Below, piece after piece: positions 8,104 through 18,118 of a stretch of DNA of 64,000 nt (positions are counted from its first letter, which is position 1; every line of letters starts with the position of its first letter). Made by a program: the position numbers and the translations under genes. The notes below the pieces were generated by a model. That model made no database searches and was not told where the DNA came from. It saw only the letters and a list, made by a program, of their open reading frames with translations. The stretch is taken from NCBI GenBank assembly GCA_030849965.1, contig JAVDKL010000001.1:1470554-1534553 (forward strand), written 5' to 3'. The DNA comes from Schauerella fraxinea (GTDB lineage: Bacteria; Pseudomonadota; Gammaproteobacteria; Burkholderiales; Burkholderiaceae_B).

Positions 8104-9552
8104 TCAGGCGCGACGCCATTGAGTGATCCCGCCGGCTTTATCGTCGAGTTCGATGCCGGCGGCACGCAACGCGTCACGCAGGCGATCGGCCTCGGCAAAA
8201 TCACGCGCCTGCTTGGCCGCGCCACGTGCCGCCACCATTGCATCGATATCGGCGTCGGCCAGCGTATCCGAACGCTCGGCAGCACCTGCCGAGTAACGGC
8301 TGGACCATTTGAAATAGGCAGCCGGCGACTGTTGGAGCAAGCTCAGCACGCCGCCCAATGCCTTCAACTGCCCCGATACCGCGGCATCCTTGGTCCGGTT
8401 GGCTTCGGAGGCGAGCTCGAACAGCGCGGCGACCGCGCCGGAGCTGTTGAAATCGTCGTCCATCGCCGCCGTGAAGGCGACCGCGGCGGGCGCAGCCCAA
8501 TCGACTTCGGCCGCTGCTGGCGGCACATTGAGCAGCGCCTGGTACAGGCGATCGAGCGCGCTTTGCGCATCGGCGAGGTTATCGGGCGCGTAGTTTTGCG
8601 CGCTGCGATAGTGGTTGCGCACGATGAAAAACCGCAACATCTCGGCTTCGCGCGCGTTGACGGCGTAATCGGCCACCTCGTCGCTCGGCTCGCCCTGCGC
8701 GATGGTTTGGCGAATCGTGCGGAAGTTGTTGAGCGACTTCGACATCTTGTCGGCATCGACCATCAACGGACCGCAATGGATCCAGGTATTGGCCAACGTG
8801 CCACCGAATGCCCCTTCGGATTGCGCGATTTCGTTTTCGTGGTGCGGAAACTTCAAATCGGGGCCGCCACCGTGAATATCGAGCGGCTGGCCCAACAGCG
8901 CATTGGCCATGGCCGAGCATTCGATATGCCAGCCCGGGCGACCCATGCCGTAAGGCGAGGCCCACTTGGTATCGTCCGGCTCCTCGGCCTTGGCCGACTT
9001 CCACAAGACGAAATCCAGCGGATCGCGCTTGGCCGACCCCACCGCCACGCGCTCGCCGGCGCGCAGATCGTCGAGCGTTTTGCCAGAAAGCTTGCCGTAG
9101 CCCGGGAACTCGCGCACGGCGAAATTGACGTCGCCATCATCGGCTTGATAAGCGAGGCCGCGGGCCTCCAGCTTGCTGATGATATCGACCATCTCGCCCA
9201 CATACTGCGTGGCGCGGGGCTCGCGATCGGGCGCTGCGACGCCCAGGGCCTGCTCGTCGGCATGCATGGCGTCGATATAAAATGCGGTGACTTCGCCCAG
9301 GCGCTTATTGGTCTGGACGGCGCGGCGGATGATTTTGTCGTCGATATCGGTGATATTGCGGACGTAATCCACGCTGTAGCCGCTATGGCGCAACCACCGC
9401 TGCACGACGTCGAAACTGACGAGCATCCGGGCGTGACCGAGGTGGCAATAGTCGTAGACAGTCATGCCACAGACGTACATCCGCACCCTGCCCGGTTCGA
9501 CCGGCTTGAAGGCTTCTTTCTTGCGGGACAACGTATTGTAAATTTGCAGCAT
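8104..9552 (-). CDS. cysS: Cysteinyl-tRNA synthetase
   Basis: Charges tRNA-Cys. The class I signatures are clear: [17 protein letters not shown] with a zinc Cys and the HIGH-like motif near residue 35, [18 protein letters not shown] near 230, and [10 protein letters not shown] near 270. The product is 482 residues from the ATG at 9552, where homology starts ([12 protein letters not shown]); the frame is open further upstream, but that part is not conserved-looking. It is divergent from the TPR gene, with a 118-base shared control region. Confidence 0.97.
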   Translation of the reverse strand: MLQIYNTLSRKKEAFKPVEPGRVRMYVCGMTVYDYCHLGHARMLVSFDVVQRWLRHSGYSVDYVRNITDIDDKIIRRAVQTNKRLGEVTAFYIDAMHADEQALGVAAPDREPRATQYVGEMVDIISKLEARGLAYQADDGDVNFAVREFPGYGKLSGKTLDDLRAGERVAVGSAKRDPLDFVLWKSAKAEEPDDTKWASPYGMGRPGWHIECSAMANALLGQPLDIHGGGPDLKFPHHENEIAQSEGAFGGTLANTWIHCGPLMVDADKMSKSLNNFRTIRQTIAQGEPSDEVADYAVNAREAEMLRFFIVRNHYRSAQNYAPDNLADAQSALDRLYQALLNVPPAAAEVDWAAPAAVAFTAAMDDDFNSSGAVAALFELASEANRTKDAAVSGQLKALGGVLSLLQQSPAAYFKWSSRYSAGAAERSDTLADADIDAMVAARGAAKQARDFAEADRLRDALRAAGIELDDKAGGITQWRRA

Positions 9553-9670
9553 GGCGCGAACGTCTTGGCCGGGGCTAAAATGGCGGTCTTTAAGTATAGC
9601 AAGCGGGCGCACGACGGCGCACGGGCGGGTATGCCCTTGGTCGTAATCGCTCGATATATCGGATGAACTT

Positions 9671-10369
9671 GTGACCACAACGCAGCACGCTTTATCGATT
9701 GCCCTGGCTTGTATGCTGGCCGGCGCGTCGACGACGGTCCTTGCGGCCCAGGCAGCGCCTGGCGGTGCCCTGTACCCGTCGCCCTCGCCCACGGCCACCA
9801 CGCTGGACGATCCCGTTCGCGAAGGCGGCTGGGAAGGCTTGGCGCAGCTTTTGGACAAGGCCCGTCCCAGCGTCAATACGGCATTGCAGCCCACGCCATC
9901 GCAGGTCACCAATCGCATCGAACTGCTGTTGAGCCAGGGCCGCTACGACGAAGCCATCACGTTGATCGCAAAACGCAAGGCTGAGCTGGAAGCGCGTGCC
10001 CCGCTGGGCGGCGGCACCGACGTACAGCTCGAATTCCTGCATGCCCGCGCCTTGTCCGAAACCGGCAAGACCAATGAAGCCCTCGACATCTACAAGAACA
10101 TGACGGTGTTGTATCCCGAGCTCCCCGAGCCCTGGAACAACATGGCCGCGTTGTACGTGTCGCGCGGCGAGCTCGAAAGCGCCGAGGAAGCACTGCAGGC
10201 GGCGCTTCGTGCGAATCCCAACTACACCACCGCGCGCGCCAATCTGGGCGATGTCCAGATGATGAAGGCGCAGCGTTCGTATCAGCAGGCCGGCACCGGC
10301 GCACCCAAGCCCCCATCTCGCCCTGCTGCTGCTCCCGCCCCCACGAAGGCGCCGGGCACCGGTCGATGA
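9671..10369 (+). CDS. Exported TPR-repeat protein
   Basis: A 232-residue protein with an N-terminal signal peptide ([19 protein letters not shown]) and two to three tetratricopeptide repeats between about residues 75 and 200 ([49 protein letters not shown]). The tail is rich in Pro and Ala. TPRs form a protein-binding surface; here it would be periplasmic. The start is a GTG. Together with the cyclophilin and lpxH it makes the same block found in Bordetella relatives. Partner unknown. Confidence 0.8.
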   Translation: MTTTQHALSIALACMLAGASTTVLAAQAAPGGALYPSPSPTATTLDDPVREGGWEGLAQLLDKARPSVNTALQPTPSQVTNRIELLLSQGRYDEAITLIAKRKAELEARAPLGGGTDVQLEFLHARALSETGKTNEALDIYKNMTVLYPELPEPWNNMAALYVSRGELESAEEALQAALRANPNYTTARANLGDVQMMKAQRSYQQAGTGAPKPPSRPAAAPAPTKAPGTGR

Positions 10370-10436
10370 CCGGCTGTACCGCGGCTTCTTCGGCCCCGTG
10401 GACATTCCACGCTCAAGCACAGGACTCGTTTCGAGA

Positions 10437-11075
10437 ATGATGACCCGTTTCTTGCAATCGCCTCTGTTGCGCGCCTCGATACTTGCCGTGTCGATGTTAG
10501 CCGTCGCCCCTTTGGGCGCCCAGGCTGCGCAGCCCACTTCTACCACTAAGAAAGGAACCGCCTCCATGTCCACGACTCCTCGCGTCGCTCTGCAAACCAA
10601 CCTCGGCAAATTCGTCATTACGCTGGACGCCGAAAAAGCGCCCAAGACGGTCGAGAATTTCCTGACCTACGTGAAGGAAGGTTTTTATGACGGCACGGTG
10701 TTTCACCGCGTGATCGACGGCTTCATGATCCAAGGCGGCGGTTTCGAACCCGGCATGAAGCAAAAGCAAACGCATGCACCGGTCGAAAACGAAGCCAACA
10801 ACGGCTTGAAGAACAACCGCTACACCGTCGCCATGGCGCGCACCAGCGACCCGCATTCGGCCACCGCCCAGTTCTTCGTGAACGTGGCCGACAACGACTT
10901 CCTGAACTTCAGCTCGCCCACGCCCAGCGGCTGGGGCTACACGGTATTCGGCACGATTACCGAAGGCACCGACATCATCGACAAGATGCGTGGCGTGAAG
11001 ACGGGCAATCGTGGCTTTCACCAAAACGTGCCGGCCGAAGACATCGTGATCGAGAAGGCCGAAATCGTTGAGTAA
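10437..11075 (+). CDS. Peptidyl-prolyl cis-trans isomerase, cyclophilin type
   Basis: Speeds cis-trans isomerisation of X-Pro bonds. The cyclophilin domain runs from about residue 48 to 210, with [29 protein letters not shown] and WGYTVFGTI. The ATG at 10437 gives a signal peptide ([21 protein letters not shown]), hence a periplasmic form. A second in-frame ATG at 10566 is preceded by AAAGGAA and would give a 169-residue cytoplasmic PpiB-sized form starting [12 protein letters not shown]. Related genomes often carry separate periplasmic and cytoplasmic cyclophilins. The gene overlaps the start of lpxH by 8 bases. Confidence 0.9.
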   Translation: MMTRFLQSPLLRASILAVSMLAVAPLGAQAAQPTSTTKKGTASMSTTPRVALQTNLGKFVITLDAEKAPKTVENFLTYVKEGFYDGTVFHRVIDGFMIQGGGFEPGMKQKQTHAPVENEANNGLKNNRYTVAMARTSDPHSATAQFFVNVADNDFLNFSSPTPSGWGYTVFGTITEGTDIIDKMRGVKTGNRGFHQNVPAEDIVIEKAEIVE

Positions 11076-11841
11076 GCTTGTCCTGCCAGGCACGATCTGG
11101 CTCGCTTCGGATCTGCATCTGGGTCCTCAGGCTCCGGCCACGCAAGAGGCCTTTCTGGCCTTCTTGCAGGCTGCAGCCGACGAGGCCGACGCCCTGATCC
11201 TGCCCGGCGACATCTTCGATGCGTGGATCGGCGACGACGTCATCCGCGCAGCGCCGCCTTGGTTGGCCCAAGCCCTCGCGGGTCTGAAAGCCGCCGGCGC
11301 GCGCACGCAGTTGTGGATCGGCCACGGCAATCGCGACTTTTTGATGGGCCAGGAATTGGCGGACGCCATCGGCGCCCGCTTGCTGCCCGATCCCGTGACG
11401 TTGGTCACGGACTTCGGCGAGATATTGCTCTCGCACGGCGACGCATACTGCACCGACGACGCGGCGTATCAGCAGTTTCGTGGCATGGTGCGCGATCCGC
11501 GCTGGCAAAACGAGTTCCTGTCCAAGACGATCCCCGAACGACTCGCGCTTGCGCAAGCCGCGCGCGGCGAAAGCGTCTCGGCCAATCAGGCCAAATCGTC
11601 CGAGATCATGGACGTCAATGCGCAGGCCGTCGCACAAGCGTTTTCGAACGCCGGCGTGGGCGTCATGGTTCATGGTCACACGCACCGGCCTGGCCGCCAC
11701 GTGGACATGATCGAGGGGCGCCGCCGTGAACGTTGGGTGTTGCCCGACTGGGATCTGGATCATGCCACACCGCCTCGCGGCGGCTGGATGGTCATCGACC
11801 GCGATGGCCCGCAGGTTTTCGATATCGATCTCGAAGCCTGA
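11068..11841 (+). CDS. lpxH: UDP-2,3-diacylglucosamine diphosphatase
   Basis: Hydrolyses UDP-2,3-diacylglucosamine to lipid X in lipid A synthesis, at the inner membrane face. All metal-binding motifs of the calcineurin-like phosphoesterase fold are present: [34 protein letters not shown] and [10 protein letters not shown]. It has 257 residues from a TTG that overlaps the cyclophilin stop, so it is translationally coupled. Usual length. Confidence 0.95.
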   Translation: MSKLVLPGTIWLASDLHLGPQAPATQEAFLAFLQAAADEADALILPGDIFDAWIGDDVIRAAPPWLAQALAGLKAAGARTQLWIGHGNRDFLMGQELADAIGARLLPDPVTLVTDFGEILLSHGDAYCTDDAAYQQFRGMVRDPRWQNEFLSKTIPERLALAQAARGESVSANQAKSSEIMDVNAQAVAQAFSNAGVGVMVHGHTHRPGRHVDMIEGRRRERWVLPDWDLDHATPPRGGWMVIDRDGPQVFDIDLEA

Positions 11842-11891
11842 CCCTGCATGCTGGCAGCCTCGCCGTCCAAGCACTTTGGCGGCTGGCGCCT

Positions 11892-12818
11892 TCACACCCG
11901 ATTGGGCCCTACCCCCAAAAACGACCCACCTGCATCGAAGTCGCACACTTGCTGTGCGATCTCGATCACGCTGGCCACGACCGGGTTCATCAGCGACTTC
12001 TTGAATACCGCGTAATAGCTCACTTGCGGCAGCGGCGGATTGACCCGCAGTTGCAGCAGTTCGCCGCGCGCGACCAACGGCGCGAAATAGGCGGGGGGCA
12101 AATAGCTGATGCCCATGCCGAGGATCGTCATCTGCGCGACCACACCCAGGCTATTGCATGACAACACCTGCTTCACACTCAACCCCTGCTCGGTAAACCA
12201 GGCGTCGTACAAATACGAGAGGGCCGAGTTCGTGGGCTGCGTGATCACGGGATACGGCGCCAGATCCTCGGGCGACAGCATGCTCGACGAATCGATATCG
12301 AGCGACGGACTGCACATCCACACATTGCGGATCGTACCCAGCGGCACGCAGTCGTACTCGTAGCTCCAGAAGGGTCCGGGCATGATGGCCAGATCCAGGC
12401 TGTCGTCGACCAAACGTTGATACAGCGTGACGCCGCCATCGATCTCGGGCAGCAATTGCACCTTGGGATGCTGCTTGCTGACTTGGCTAATCAAACTCGC
12501 CAACCAAGTGAGCCCCACCAATTCGGTGGCGCCCAGTCGTACGCTGCCTTCCACATTGGCCGCATCGCCCAATTGCTGGACGATATTGCTATTGAGCGCC
12601 AACATATCGCGCGCCAACTCCGAGAGCTTGCGGCCCCGATGCGTAAGCCGCAACGTGCGCGGGCCGCGCTCGAAAAGCGGGGTGCCGGCGAAGGCTTCCA
12701 ACTCCCCTACCCGCTTGGCGATGGCCGATTGCGTGGTGTGCAGCTTGCGCGAGGATGCGCTGAAGCTGCCGAGTTCGGCACTCCAGTAAAACGCTTCGAG
12801 TTGTTTGAGCGTGACCAT
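11892..12818 (-). CDS. LysR-family transcriptional regulator
   Basis: A 308-residue regulator with the N-terminal winged helix (LKQLEAFYWSAELGSFSASS and TTQSAIAKRVGELEAFAGTP) and a C-terminal inducer-binding domain. The start at 12818 places the helix-turn-helix at the usual position; an in-frame start at 12854 adds 12 residues. It lies 66 bases after the ATP-binding gene of the amino-acid importer on the same strand, so it probably senses the imported compound or a product and controls that operon. LysR genes are more often divergent, so this link is inferred. Confidence 0.85.
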   Translation of the reverse strand: MVTLKQLEAFYWSAELGSFSASSRKLHTTQSAIAKRVGELEAFAGTPLFERGPRTLRLTHRGRKLSELARDMLALNSNIVQQLGDAANVEGSVRLGATELVGLTWLASLISQVSKQHPKVQLLPEIDGGVTLYQRLVDDSLDLAIMPGPFWSYEYDCVPLGTIRNVWMCSPSLDIDSSSMLSPEDLAPYPVITQPTNSALSYLYDAWFTEQGLSVKQVLSCNSLGVVAQMTILGMGISYLPPAYFAPLVARGELLQLRVNPPLPQVSYYAVFKKSLMNPVVASVIEIAQQVCDFDAGGSFLGVGPNRV

Positions 12819-12884
12819 CGACGACAGGGCAAGGCGCGGGGAACGCGTAACCATACCATCGTCCCCCGGCGCGGCCCTGGCGCC

Positions 12885-13628
12885 TCAGGCCTTGTGCAGA
12901 ATGTCGGCGAGAAAGCGCTGCGCGCGCGGATGCGCGGGCGCCGTGAAAAACTGCTCGGGCGTGGTCTCTTCCAGAATTTCGCCGGCGTCCATGAACACCA
13001 CGCGGTCGCTCACGTCGCGCGCGAAGCCCATTTCGTGCGTCACGCACACCATGGTCATGCCGTCGCGCGCGAGCGACTTCATCACCTGCAGCACTTCGCC
13101 CACCATTTCGGGATCAAGCGCGCTGGTCGGCTCATCGAACAACATGATGGGCGGCTTCAACGCCAATGCCCGGGCGATCGCCACGCGTTGCTGCTGGCCG
13201 CCTGAAAGATTGCCAGGGTAAGCGCCGACCTTCTCGGCCAGACCCACGCGTTCGAGCAATTGCATGGCTTCGCCGGTGGCGTCCTTGCGTGAGCGCTTCT
13301 GGATCGTGGTGGGCGCGAACAACACGTTATCCAGCACCGTCATGTGCGGGAAAAGGTTGAACGACTGAAACACGAAACCGATGCTTTGACGCAAGGTATT
13401 CAGGTTGACGTTTTTCGCATACACATCTTGCCCGTTGACCGTGATGGCGCCCTTCTCGATCGGCTCCAGACGATTGATGGTGCGGATGAGCGTCGATTTG
13501 CCGCTGCCCGACGGGCCGCACACGACGACGACTTCGCCCTGCGCGATCGTCAGATCCACATCGCGCAGGACGTGATGGGGGCCGTACCACTTATTGACTT
13601 TGTCGAGTTTGATCATGGGATGAGTCAC
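12885..13628 (-). CDS. Polar amino-acid ABC transporter, ATP-binding protein
   Basis: The ATPase of a GlnQ/GltL-type importer, 247 residues. It has Walker [10 protein letters not shown], the Q-loop [13 protein letters not shown], the signature [15 protein letters not shown], Walker [14 protein letters not shown] and the switch His in [10 protein letters not shown]. It lies 9 bases after the second permease gene, in an operon of two permeases, a binding protein, an aminotransferase and an RraA-like protein. Confidence 0.93.
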   Translation of the reverse strand: MTHPMIKLDKVNKWYGPHHVLRDVDLTIAQGEVVVVCGPSGSGKSTLIRTINRLEPIEKGAITVNGQDVYAKNVNLNTLRQSIGFVFQSFNLFPHMTVLDNVLFAPTTIQKRSRKDATGEAMQLLERVGLAEKVGAYPGNLSGGQQQRVAIARALALKPPIMLFDEPTSALDPEMVGEVLQVMKSLARDGMTMVCVTHEMGFARDVSDRVVFMDAGEILEETTPEQFFTAPAHPRAQRFLADILHKA

Positions 13629-13637
13629 CGATATCGA

Positions 13638-14327
13638 TTAGGCCATGGCGCGCGCGCGGCGCACACGGAAGTCCAGCCAGTACAGGCCGCGGCTGAGCGT
13701 GAAGCACACCAGGAAGTAAATGATGGCCAGGATGCCGAAGACTTGCAGCGGCTTGGTGAGCACCAGATTGTTGACCTGATTGGCGGCGAAAGTCAGTTCA
13801 TTCACGCTGATCACATAGCCCAGCGAGGTTTCCTTTATGGTGGAAATGAACTGGCTGGTCATGCTGGGCAGCACGTTGAGCATCGCTTGCGGCAACACCA
13901 CGCGCCGCATGGTGGTCCAGTAGCCCACGCCCAACGAGCGCGACGCCTCGATCTGCCCCTTCGGGATCGCTTCGATGCCGGAACGGATCACTTCACTCAG
14001 GTAAGCGCTTTCGTAAATGACGAGTGCGCACACCAGGGTGGTAAAGCCGCTCACGCTGTAGCCCGTGAGCTTGGGCACGGCGAAGTAGGCCCAGAAGATC
14101 AGCATCAGGAGGGGCATGCTGCGCACGATCTGCACAAGGCCCGAGGCAAACAACGCCAACGGCCGAATGCTGCTCACGCGCGCCAGCGCCAACAGAAGCG
14201 CCAATGGCAGAGACAACGCCAGGCCGCAGATCGCCAGAATCAGCGTAAGCGCGAGTCCGCCCAGCGGGCCGTTGGGATATTGGCCCACCAGCAGCGTGGG
14301 CCAGAAGTCATGAAGGATCTCAAGCAC
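13638..14327 (-). CDS. Polar amino-acid ABC transporter permease
   Basis: A HisM/GltK-type inner-membrane permease with the family's coupling-helix tract IRSGIEAIPKGQIEASRSLG and several hydrophobic segments. The GTG at 14327 overlaps the stop of the upstream permease by 8 bases; the frame is open to 14375, but those residues are not membrane-like. 229 residues. It pairs with the permease at 14320-15003 to form the channel. Confidence 0.9.
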   Translation of the reverse strand: MLEILHDFWPTLLVGQYPNGPLGGLALTLILAICGLALSLPLALLLALARVSSIRPLALFASGLVQIVRSMPLLMLIFWAYFAVPKLTGYSVSGFTTLVCALVIYESAYLSEVIRSGIEAIPKGQIEASRSLGVGYWTTMRRVVLPQAMLNVLPSMTSQFISTIKETSLGYVISVNELTFAANQVNNLVLTKPLQVFGILAIIYFLVCFTLSRGLYWLDFRVRRARAMA

Positions 14328-15003
14328 GGCCGCTGCCTCCTGCAATGCGGTAGCGCGCGGCGATGCGCGAACCAACGAACAAGAGCAAGAACGACCCGGC
14401 GATGTACATCAGCGTCGCCGCACCGAAGGTCGCGAACGTGCGATACGTTTCGTTTTCGATTTCACGTGCCTGATACGTCAGCTCGACCACGCCGATCGCC
14501 ATGGCGACGCTGGTGTTCTTGAACAGCAACAAGGCACGGCCCACCAGCGGCGGAATCGAGATACGCAAGGCCTGCGGCACGATGATGTGGCGCATGCACT
14601 GGATGTAGCTCGCGCCCAGGGCACGCGTGGCTTCGAATTGGGTGGTGGGGATCGCGCGCAACCCGCTGCGGATATCCTCGGCGATGTAGGCGGCCGAGCC
14701 CAGTGCCAGCGCGATGGCGGCGAGCGAGAGTTCCGCATTGTGCTGATAGAGCCAGGTGCGAAAGCCTTCCGGCAGCAATTCGGGCATTCCGAAGTACCAG
14801 AACAACACTTGCACCAAGAGCGGCACGTTGCGGTGATATTCGACGTAGATGTCGACGAACCAACGCGCCACGCGAACATTGGTGGCGCGGATGACGGTCA
14901 ACAGAATGGCGATGGTGAAGGCCATGGTCCAGGCCACGAGAAACAGCTGAATCGTGGTGACCATGCCTTGCCACAATTGGTGCAATTGGGCGGCATCGAG
15001 CAT
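14320..15003 (-). CDS. Polar amino-acid ABC transporter permease
   Basis: A 227-residue partner permease. It has the conserved EYHRNVPLLVQVLFWYFG and the EAA-like loop IRSGLRAIPTTQFEATRALG. At least four hydrophobic helices are visible, typical of the HisQ/GltJ family. It lies 99 bases after the binding-protein gene. A heterodimeric permease pair is expected. Confidence 0.92.
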   Translation of the reverse strand: MLDAAQLHQLWQGMVTTIQLFLVAWTMAFTIAILLTVIRATNVRVARWFVDIYVEYHRNVPLLVQVLFWYFGMPELLPEGFRTWLYQHNAELSLAAIALALGSAAYIAEDIRSGLRAIPTTQFEATRALGASYIQCMRHIIVPQALRISIPPLVGRALLLFKNTSVAMAIGVVELTYQAREIENETYRTFATFGAATLMYIAGSFLLLFVGSRIAARYRIAGGSGRA

Positions 15004-15102
15004 AAGGGAGTCCTCGCAGTACGGACAAAAGAAACGGCACGGGCGCGGATCGCTGGTGCAATCGCGCGCCCGGTGGCCGTGGCGATCAGGCCGCGGCCGT
15101 CA

Positions 15103-15924
15103 TCAACCCGCGATCGGGCCGATCACAAACGAGCGCTTGAGCTTGTAAGGCGTTTCAGGACCGAACCACTTTTCGAAGATCTTCGCGGCATCGCCCGATT
15201 TCTCGGCATCGTCCAGAATCTTGTTTACGGTTTCAATGAAACGCGGCTCCGATTTACGCATGCCCAGGCCCCAGGCTTCGTCGAATACCGACTTTTCCAT
15301 GATGGTTACCGGCGCGGTGGGCGGGCTTTGGATCACCAGGCGCGCGAGCACGAGTTCGGACGCGAATTGGCCGTCCACCTTTTTCTGCTGCAGCGCCAAA
15401 TAGGCCGCCGAGCTGTCCGAGTAGCCGATTACTTGCGAGTCGGTCAAACGTGCTTTGATCTCACGCTCCGAGCTCGAGCCCTTGGTAGCGCCCACTCGGC
15501 GGCCATTGAGTTGCTCGATCGTGGTCAGGCCCGAATCGGCGCGCACCAGCAGCTTCTGCGGGCTCACATAGTAGCGGTGGCTGAACGCGATCTGCTCGGC
15601 GCGGTCGGGCGAGTAGCCCAGGTTGGCGGCGAGGATATCGACGCGCGATTCGTTGAGTTCGGGCACGCGAGCCGCCACCGACAACAGCTTGTAGTTCACA
15701 CGCACACCGATCTTGTCTGCGACCAGCTTGCAGAAGTCGATGTCGTAACCGATCAGTTCGCGGGTGGACGCGTTTTGAAAGCTGAACGGCTGCGACGTGC
15801 CGAGCGTGCCGCAAACGAGTTCGCCACGTTGCTTGATATCGTCGAGCTGGTCGGCCGAGGCGCTGGCCGAGACCAGGGCGGCGGCGGCGAGCACGCCGAT
15901 CGACAGTACGGATTTGAATTGCAT
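15103..15924 (-). CDS. Amino-acid ABC transporter substrate-binding protein
   Basis: A periplasmic family 3 solute-binding protein of 273 residues. The signal peptide (SVLSIGVLAAAALVSASASA) is followed by the mature start DQLDDIKQRGELVCGT and the family motif IGYDIDFCKLVADKIGV. The start at 15924 gives a normal signal peptide; the frame extends to 15984, into the end of the aminotransferase. The ligand cannot be read from sequence; an acidic or polar amino acid is typical. The gap to the permease may allow higher expression of the binding protein. Confidence 0.92.
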   Translation of the reverse strand: MQFKSVLSIGVLAAAALVSASASADQLDDIKQRGELVCGTLGTSQPFSFQNASTRELIGYDIDFCKLVADKIGVRVNYKLLSVAARVPELNESRVDILAANLGYSPDRAEQIAFSHRYYVSPQKLLVRADSGLTTIEQLNGRRVGATKGSSSEREIKARLTDSQVIGYSDSSAAYLALQQKKVDGQFASELVLARLVIQSPPTAPVTIMEKSVFDEAWGLGMRKSEPRFIETVNKILDDAEKSGDAAKIFEKWFGPETPYKLKRSFVIGPIAG

Positions 15925-15980
15925 GGTTTTTCCCCTTATTGATAAACGGCCGCGAGCGGCCGACGGCAATGCAGTCGAGA

Positions 15981-17183
15981 TCAAACAAGCTTTGCGCAGG
16001 CCGCGCGGATACTTTCACAACCGGCCGCGATATCTTCCAATGCAGCGGCGAACGAAAGCCTGAACGTGCCCGGAGCGCCGTAAGCATGACCGTCGATCAC
16101 GGCCACGCCGGCTTCGCGCAACAGGTAGTTGGTGAAATCGGTGTCGGTGGCAATCACGTCGCCGGCGGGCGTCTTCTTGCCGAGCAAGGCTGAGCAGTCC
16201 GGAAACACGTAAAACGCGCCCTCGGGCACCACCACCTTCAATTCCGGCACCTTCTGCAAGGCGGCGACCGCGGCATTGCGACGTTCACGGAAGCGATCGG
16301 CAAAGATCTGTACGCACGATTGGTCGCCGGTCAAGGCGGCCAATGCGGCGGCCTGGCCCACCGAGGACGCGCCAGACGTGCTTTGCGATTGCACGATGGC
16401 CATCGCCTTGATGAGCTCGTCGGGACCGGCGCCGTAGCCAATCCGCCAGCCGGTCATCGCATACGCCTTCGAGACGCCATTGATGGCCAAGGTCCGGGAA
16501 GCGAGTGCGGGCTCGACCTGCAGCGGATGCACGGTGGGCGTATCGGTGAAGTTCAGACGCGCATAGATATCGTCGGTCATCAGCCACACATGCGGATGAC
16601 GCGCGAGCACCGCCGTGAGCTTGGCCCAGTCTTCGCGCGAGTAGATGGCGCCGGTGGGATTGCTGGGCGAGTTCATCAACACCCACTTGGTGGCCGGCGT
16701 GATCGCGGCCTCCAGGGCTTCGGGCGTGAGCTTGTGATCGGTGTCCGGCGTGGCCGACACGATTACCGGCTTGCCGCCATTGACGATCACCATGTCGGGA
16801 TAGGACACCCAGAACGGCGCGGGAATGATGACCTCGTCACCGTCGTTCAGCGTGGCGGCAAGTGCGTTGAAAATCACTTGCTTGGCGCCGGTGCTGACGA
16901 TGATCTGGTTGACCGGATAATCCTGGCCCGTATCCTCCAGCATGCGGGCGCGGATGGCGCGGCGCAGCGCTGCGGTACCCTGGGCAGGCGGATATTTGGT
17001 TTCGCCGCGATCCATCGCGGCCTTGGCCGCTTCGCGGATGAACTCGGGCGTGAGGAAATCCGGCTCGCCGATGGTGAGATCGATCACCCGGCGGCCTTCT
17101 TCGCGTAGTTGCGCAATGATGGCGCGCGCAGCCACGCTGGGCGAAAGTTTGATGCGGCGAACGCGTTCGGATACAAAGCTCAT
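15981..17183 (-). CDS. Aminotransferase class I/II (PLP-dependent)
   Basis: A 400-residue fold-type I aminotransferase of the AspC/AatA type I-gamma group. Seen are NSPSNPTGAIYSRE with the conserved Asn, DDIYARLNF with the PLP-contacting Asp, the Schiff-base Lys in NGVSKAYAMTGWRIGYGAGP, and the C-terminal Arg in GTFRLSF that binds substrate carboxylate. It overlaps the RraA-like gene by four bases (ATGA), so the two are coupled. Placed with the importer, it likely deaminates the imported amino acid; the exact substrate is unknown. Confidence 0.9.
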   Translation of the reverse strand: MSFVSERVRRIKLSPSVAARAIIAQLREEGRRVIDLTIGEPDFLTPEFIREAAKAAMDRGETKYPPAQGTAALRRAIRARMLEDTGQDYPVNQIIVSTGAKQVIFNALAATLNDGDEVIIPAPFWVSYPDMVIVNGGKPVIVSATPDTDHKLTPEALEAAITPATKWVLMNSPSNPTGAIYSREDWAKLTAVLARHPHVWLMTDDIYARLNFTDTPTVHPLQVEPALASRTLAINGVSKAYAMTGWRIGYGAGPDELIKAMAIVQSQSTSGASSVGQAAALAALTGDQSCVQIFADRFRERRNAAVAALQKVPELKVVVPEGAFYVFPDCSALLGKKTPAGDVIATDTDFTNYLLREAGVAVIDGHAYGAPGTFRLSFAAALEDIAAGCESIRAACAKLV

Positions 17184-17857
17184 TTGGCGGCTCCCAACGC
17201 GGCGAGCGCGCGATCCATCCACGGCTTCTCGTAGGTGCCCGACAGGATTTTCTCTTTCGACACGGCCTCGTCGCGCTCTTTCTTGAGCGCCAGGGCCAAC
17301 ACGGCTTCGGCATGCGCTGCGGCGATGACCACCACGCCGTCGGCATCGCCCACGATCACGTCACCGGCCTGCACAACTTGGCCGCCAACCGACACGGCCA
17401 CATTGATTTCACCCGGGCCGTCTTTGTACGGACCTTTGTGCGACACGCCACGCGCGAAGCACCCGAAGTCGTTGGCGGCAAACACGTCCGCGTCGCGCAC
17501 GGCGCCGTCGATCACGAAGCCCACCACGCCGCGGCGGCGCGCATCCATCATCATCAATTCGCCGACGAGTGCGTTATTGCAGTCGCCGCCCCCGTCGACC
17601 ACAATCACGTCGCCGGCTTGCGCCAACGAAATCGCCTTGTGGATCATCAGGTTGTCGCCCGGACGGGCTTTGACCGTCAGCGCGCGGCCCACGATGCGCG
17701 ACGGGCCACCGTGCAGCGGGCGCAACCCCACCACGCCATACAAGCGGCCCATGCAGTCGCTGATCTGCGCGGCGCCAACCGTGCGGTATTGGTCGAGAAC
17801 GGCATCCGAAACGGCAATACCGTCGCGGTCAAGAATACGAAGGCCAATCGGGTTCAT
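17180..17857 (-). CDS. RraA-like protein (HMG/CHA aldolase family)
   Basis: A 225-residue member of the family that includes RraA (RNase E inhibitor), 4-hydroxy-4-methyl-2-oxoglutarate/4-carboxy-4-hydroxy-2-oxoadipate aldolase and oxaloacetate decarboxylases. The active-site region GDVIVVDGGGDCNNALVGEL and the GFVIDGAVRDAD tract with the catalytic Arg-Asp are present, which favours a pyruvate-aldolase or decarboxylase activity over a pure RraA role. First gene of the importer/aminotransferase operon, so it may act on the 2-oxo acid released by transamination. Confidence 0.85.
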   Translation of the reverse strand: MNPIGLRILDRDGIAVSDAVLDQYRTVGAAQISDCMGRLYGVVGLRPLHGGPSRIVGRALTVKARPGDNLMIHKAISLAQAGDVIVVDGGGDCNNALVGELMMMDARRRGVVGFVIDGAVRDADVFAANDFGCFARGVSHKGPYKDGPGEINVAVSVGGQVVQAGDVIVGDADGVVVIAAAHAEAVLALALKKERDEAVSKEKILSGTYEKPWMDRALAALGAAK

Positions 17858-17992
17858 GATGAAACGACGCGCTTATGCAAACAACGAAGCGCCTATTTGA
17901 CCCGCCCACGCCTAATCCACAAAACGATATAAATTCGGGTGGAAGTACGAATTAAATTCTTGGCAAGCGGCGGTAGCAGCGTCAGCGGTGAC
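17858..17992 (-). other. Leader of the importer operon
   Basis: The stretch upstream of the RraA-like gene. On the minus strand it holds an A/T-rich patch (TTTATATCG) about 70 bases from the start codon that could be a -10 region, but no convincing -35 or operator is seen. The gap from 17858 to 18221 also holds the GCGGTT-type repeat. Confidence 0.3.
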
Positions 17993-18118
17993 GTTGCGGT
18001 TGCGGGTGACGCTGCGGTTTCAGCTGCGAGTACGGCTGCGGTTTGGCTGCGGGTACGGTCGCGGCTGCGGTTGCGGTCGCGGTTTCAGTTGCGGCTGCGG
18101 TTGCGGCTGCGGTTGCAG
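17993..18118. repeat. Imperfect GCGGYT hexanucleotide repeat
   Basis: About 125 bases built of GCGGTT/GCGGCT hexamers interrupted by GCGGGTAC and GCGGTTTCAG. The most regular part is 18061-18116. It lies between the convergent-free upstream side of the importer operon and the end of the Tai4-like gene. On the minus strand the frame reads as an Ala/Thr/Pro-rich low-complexity peptide, which I do not take as a gene. Slippage at such tracts could change length between strains. Confidence 0.8.
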
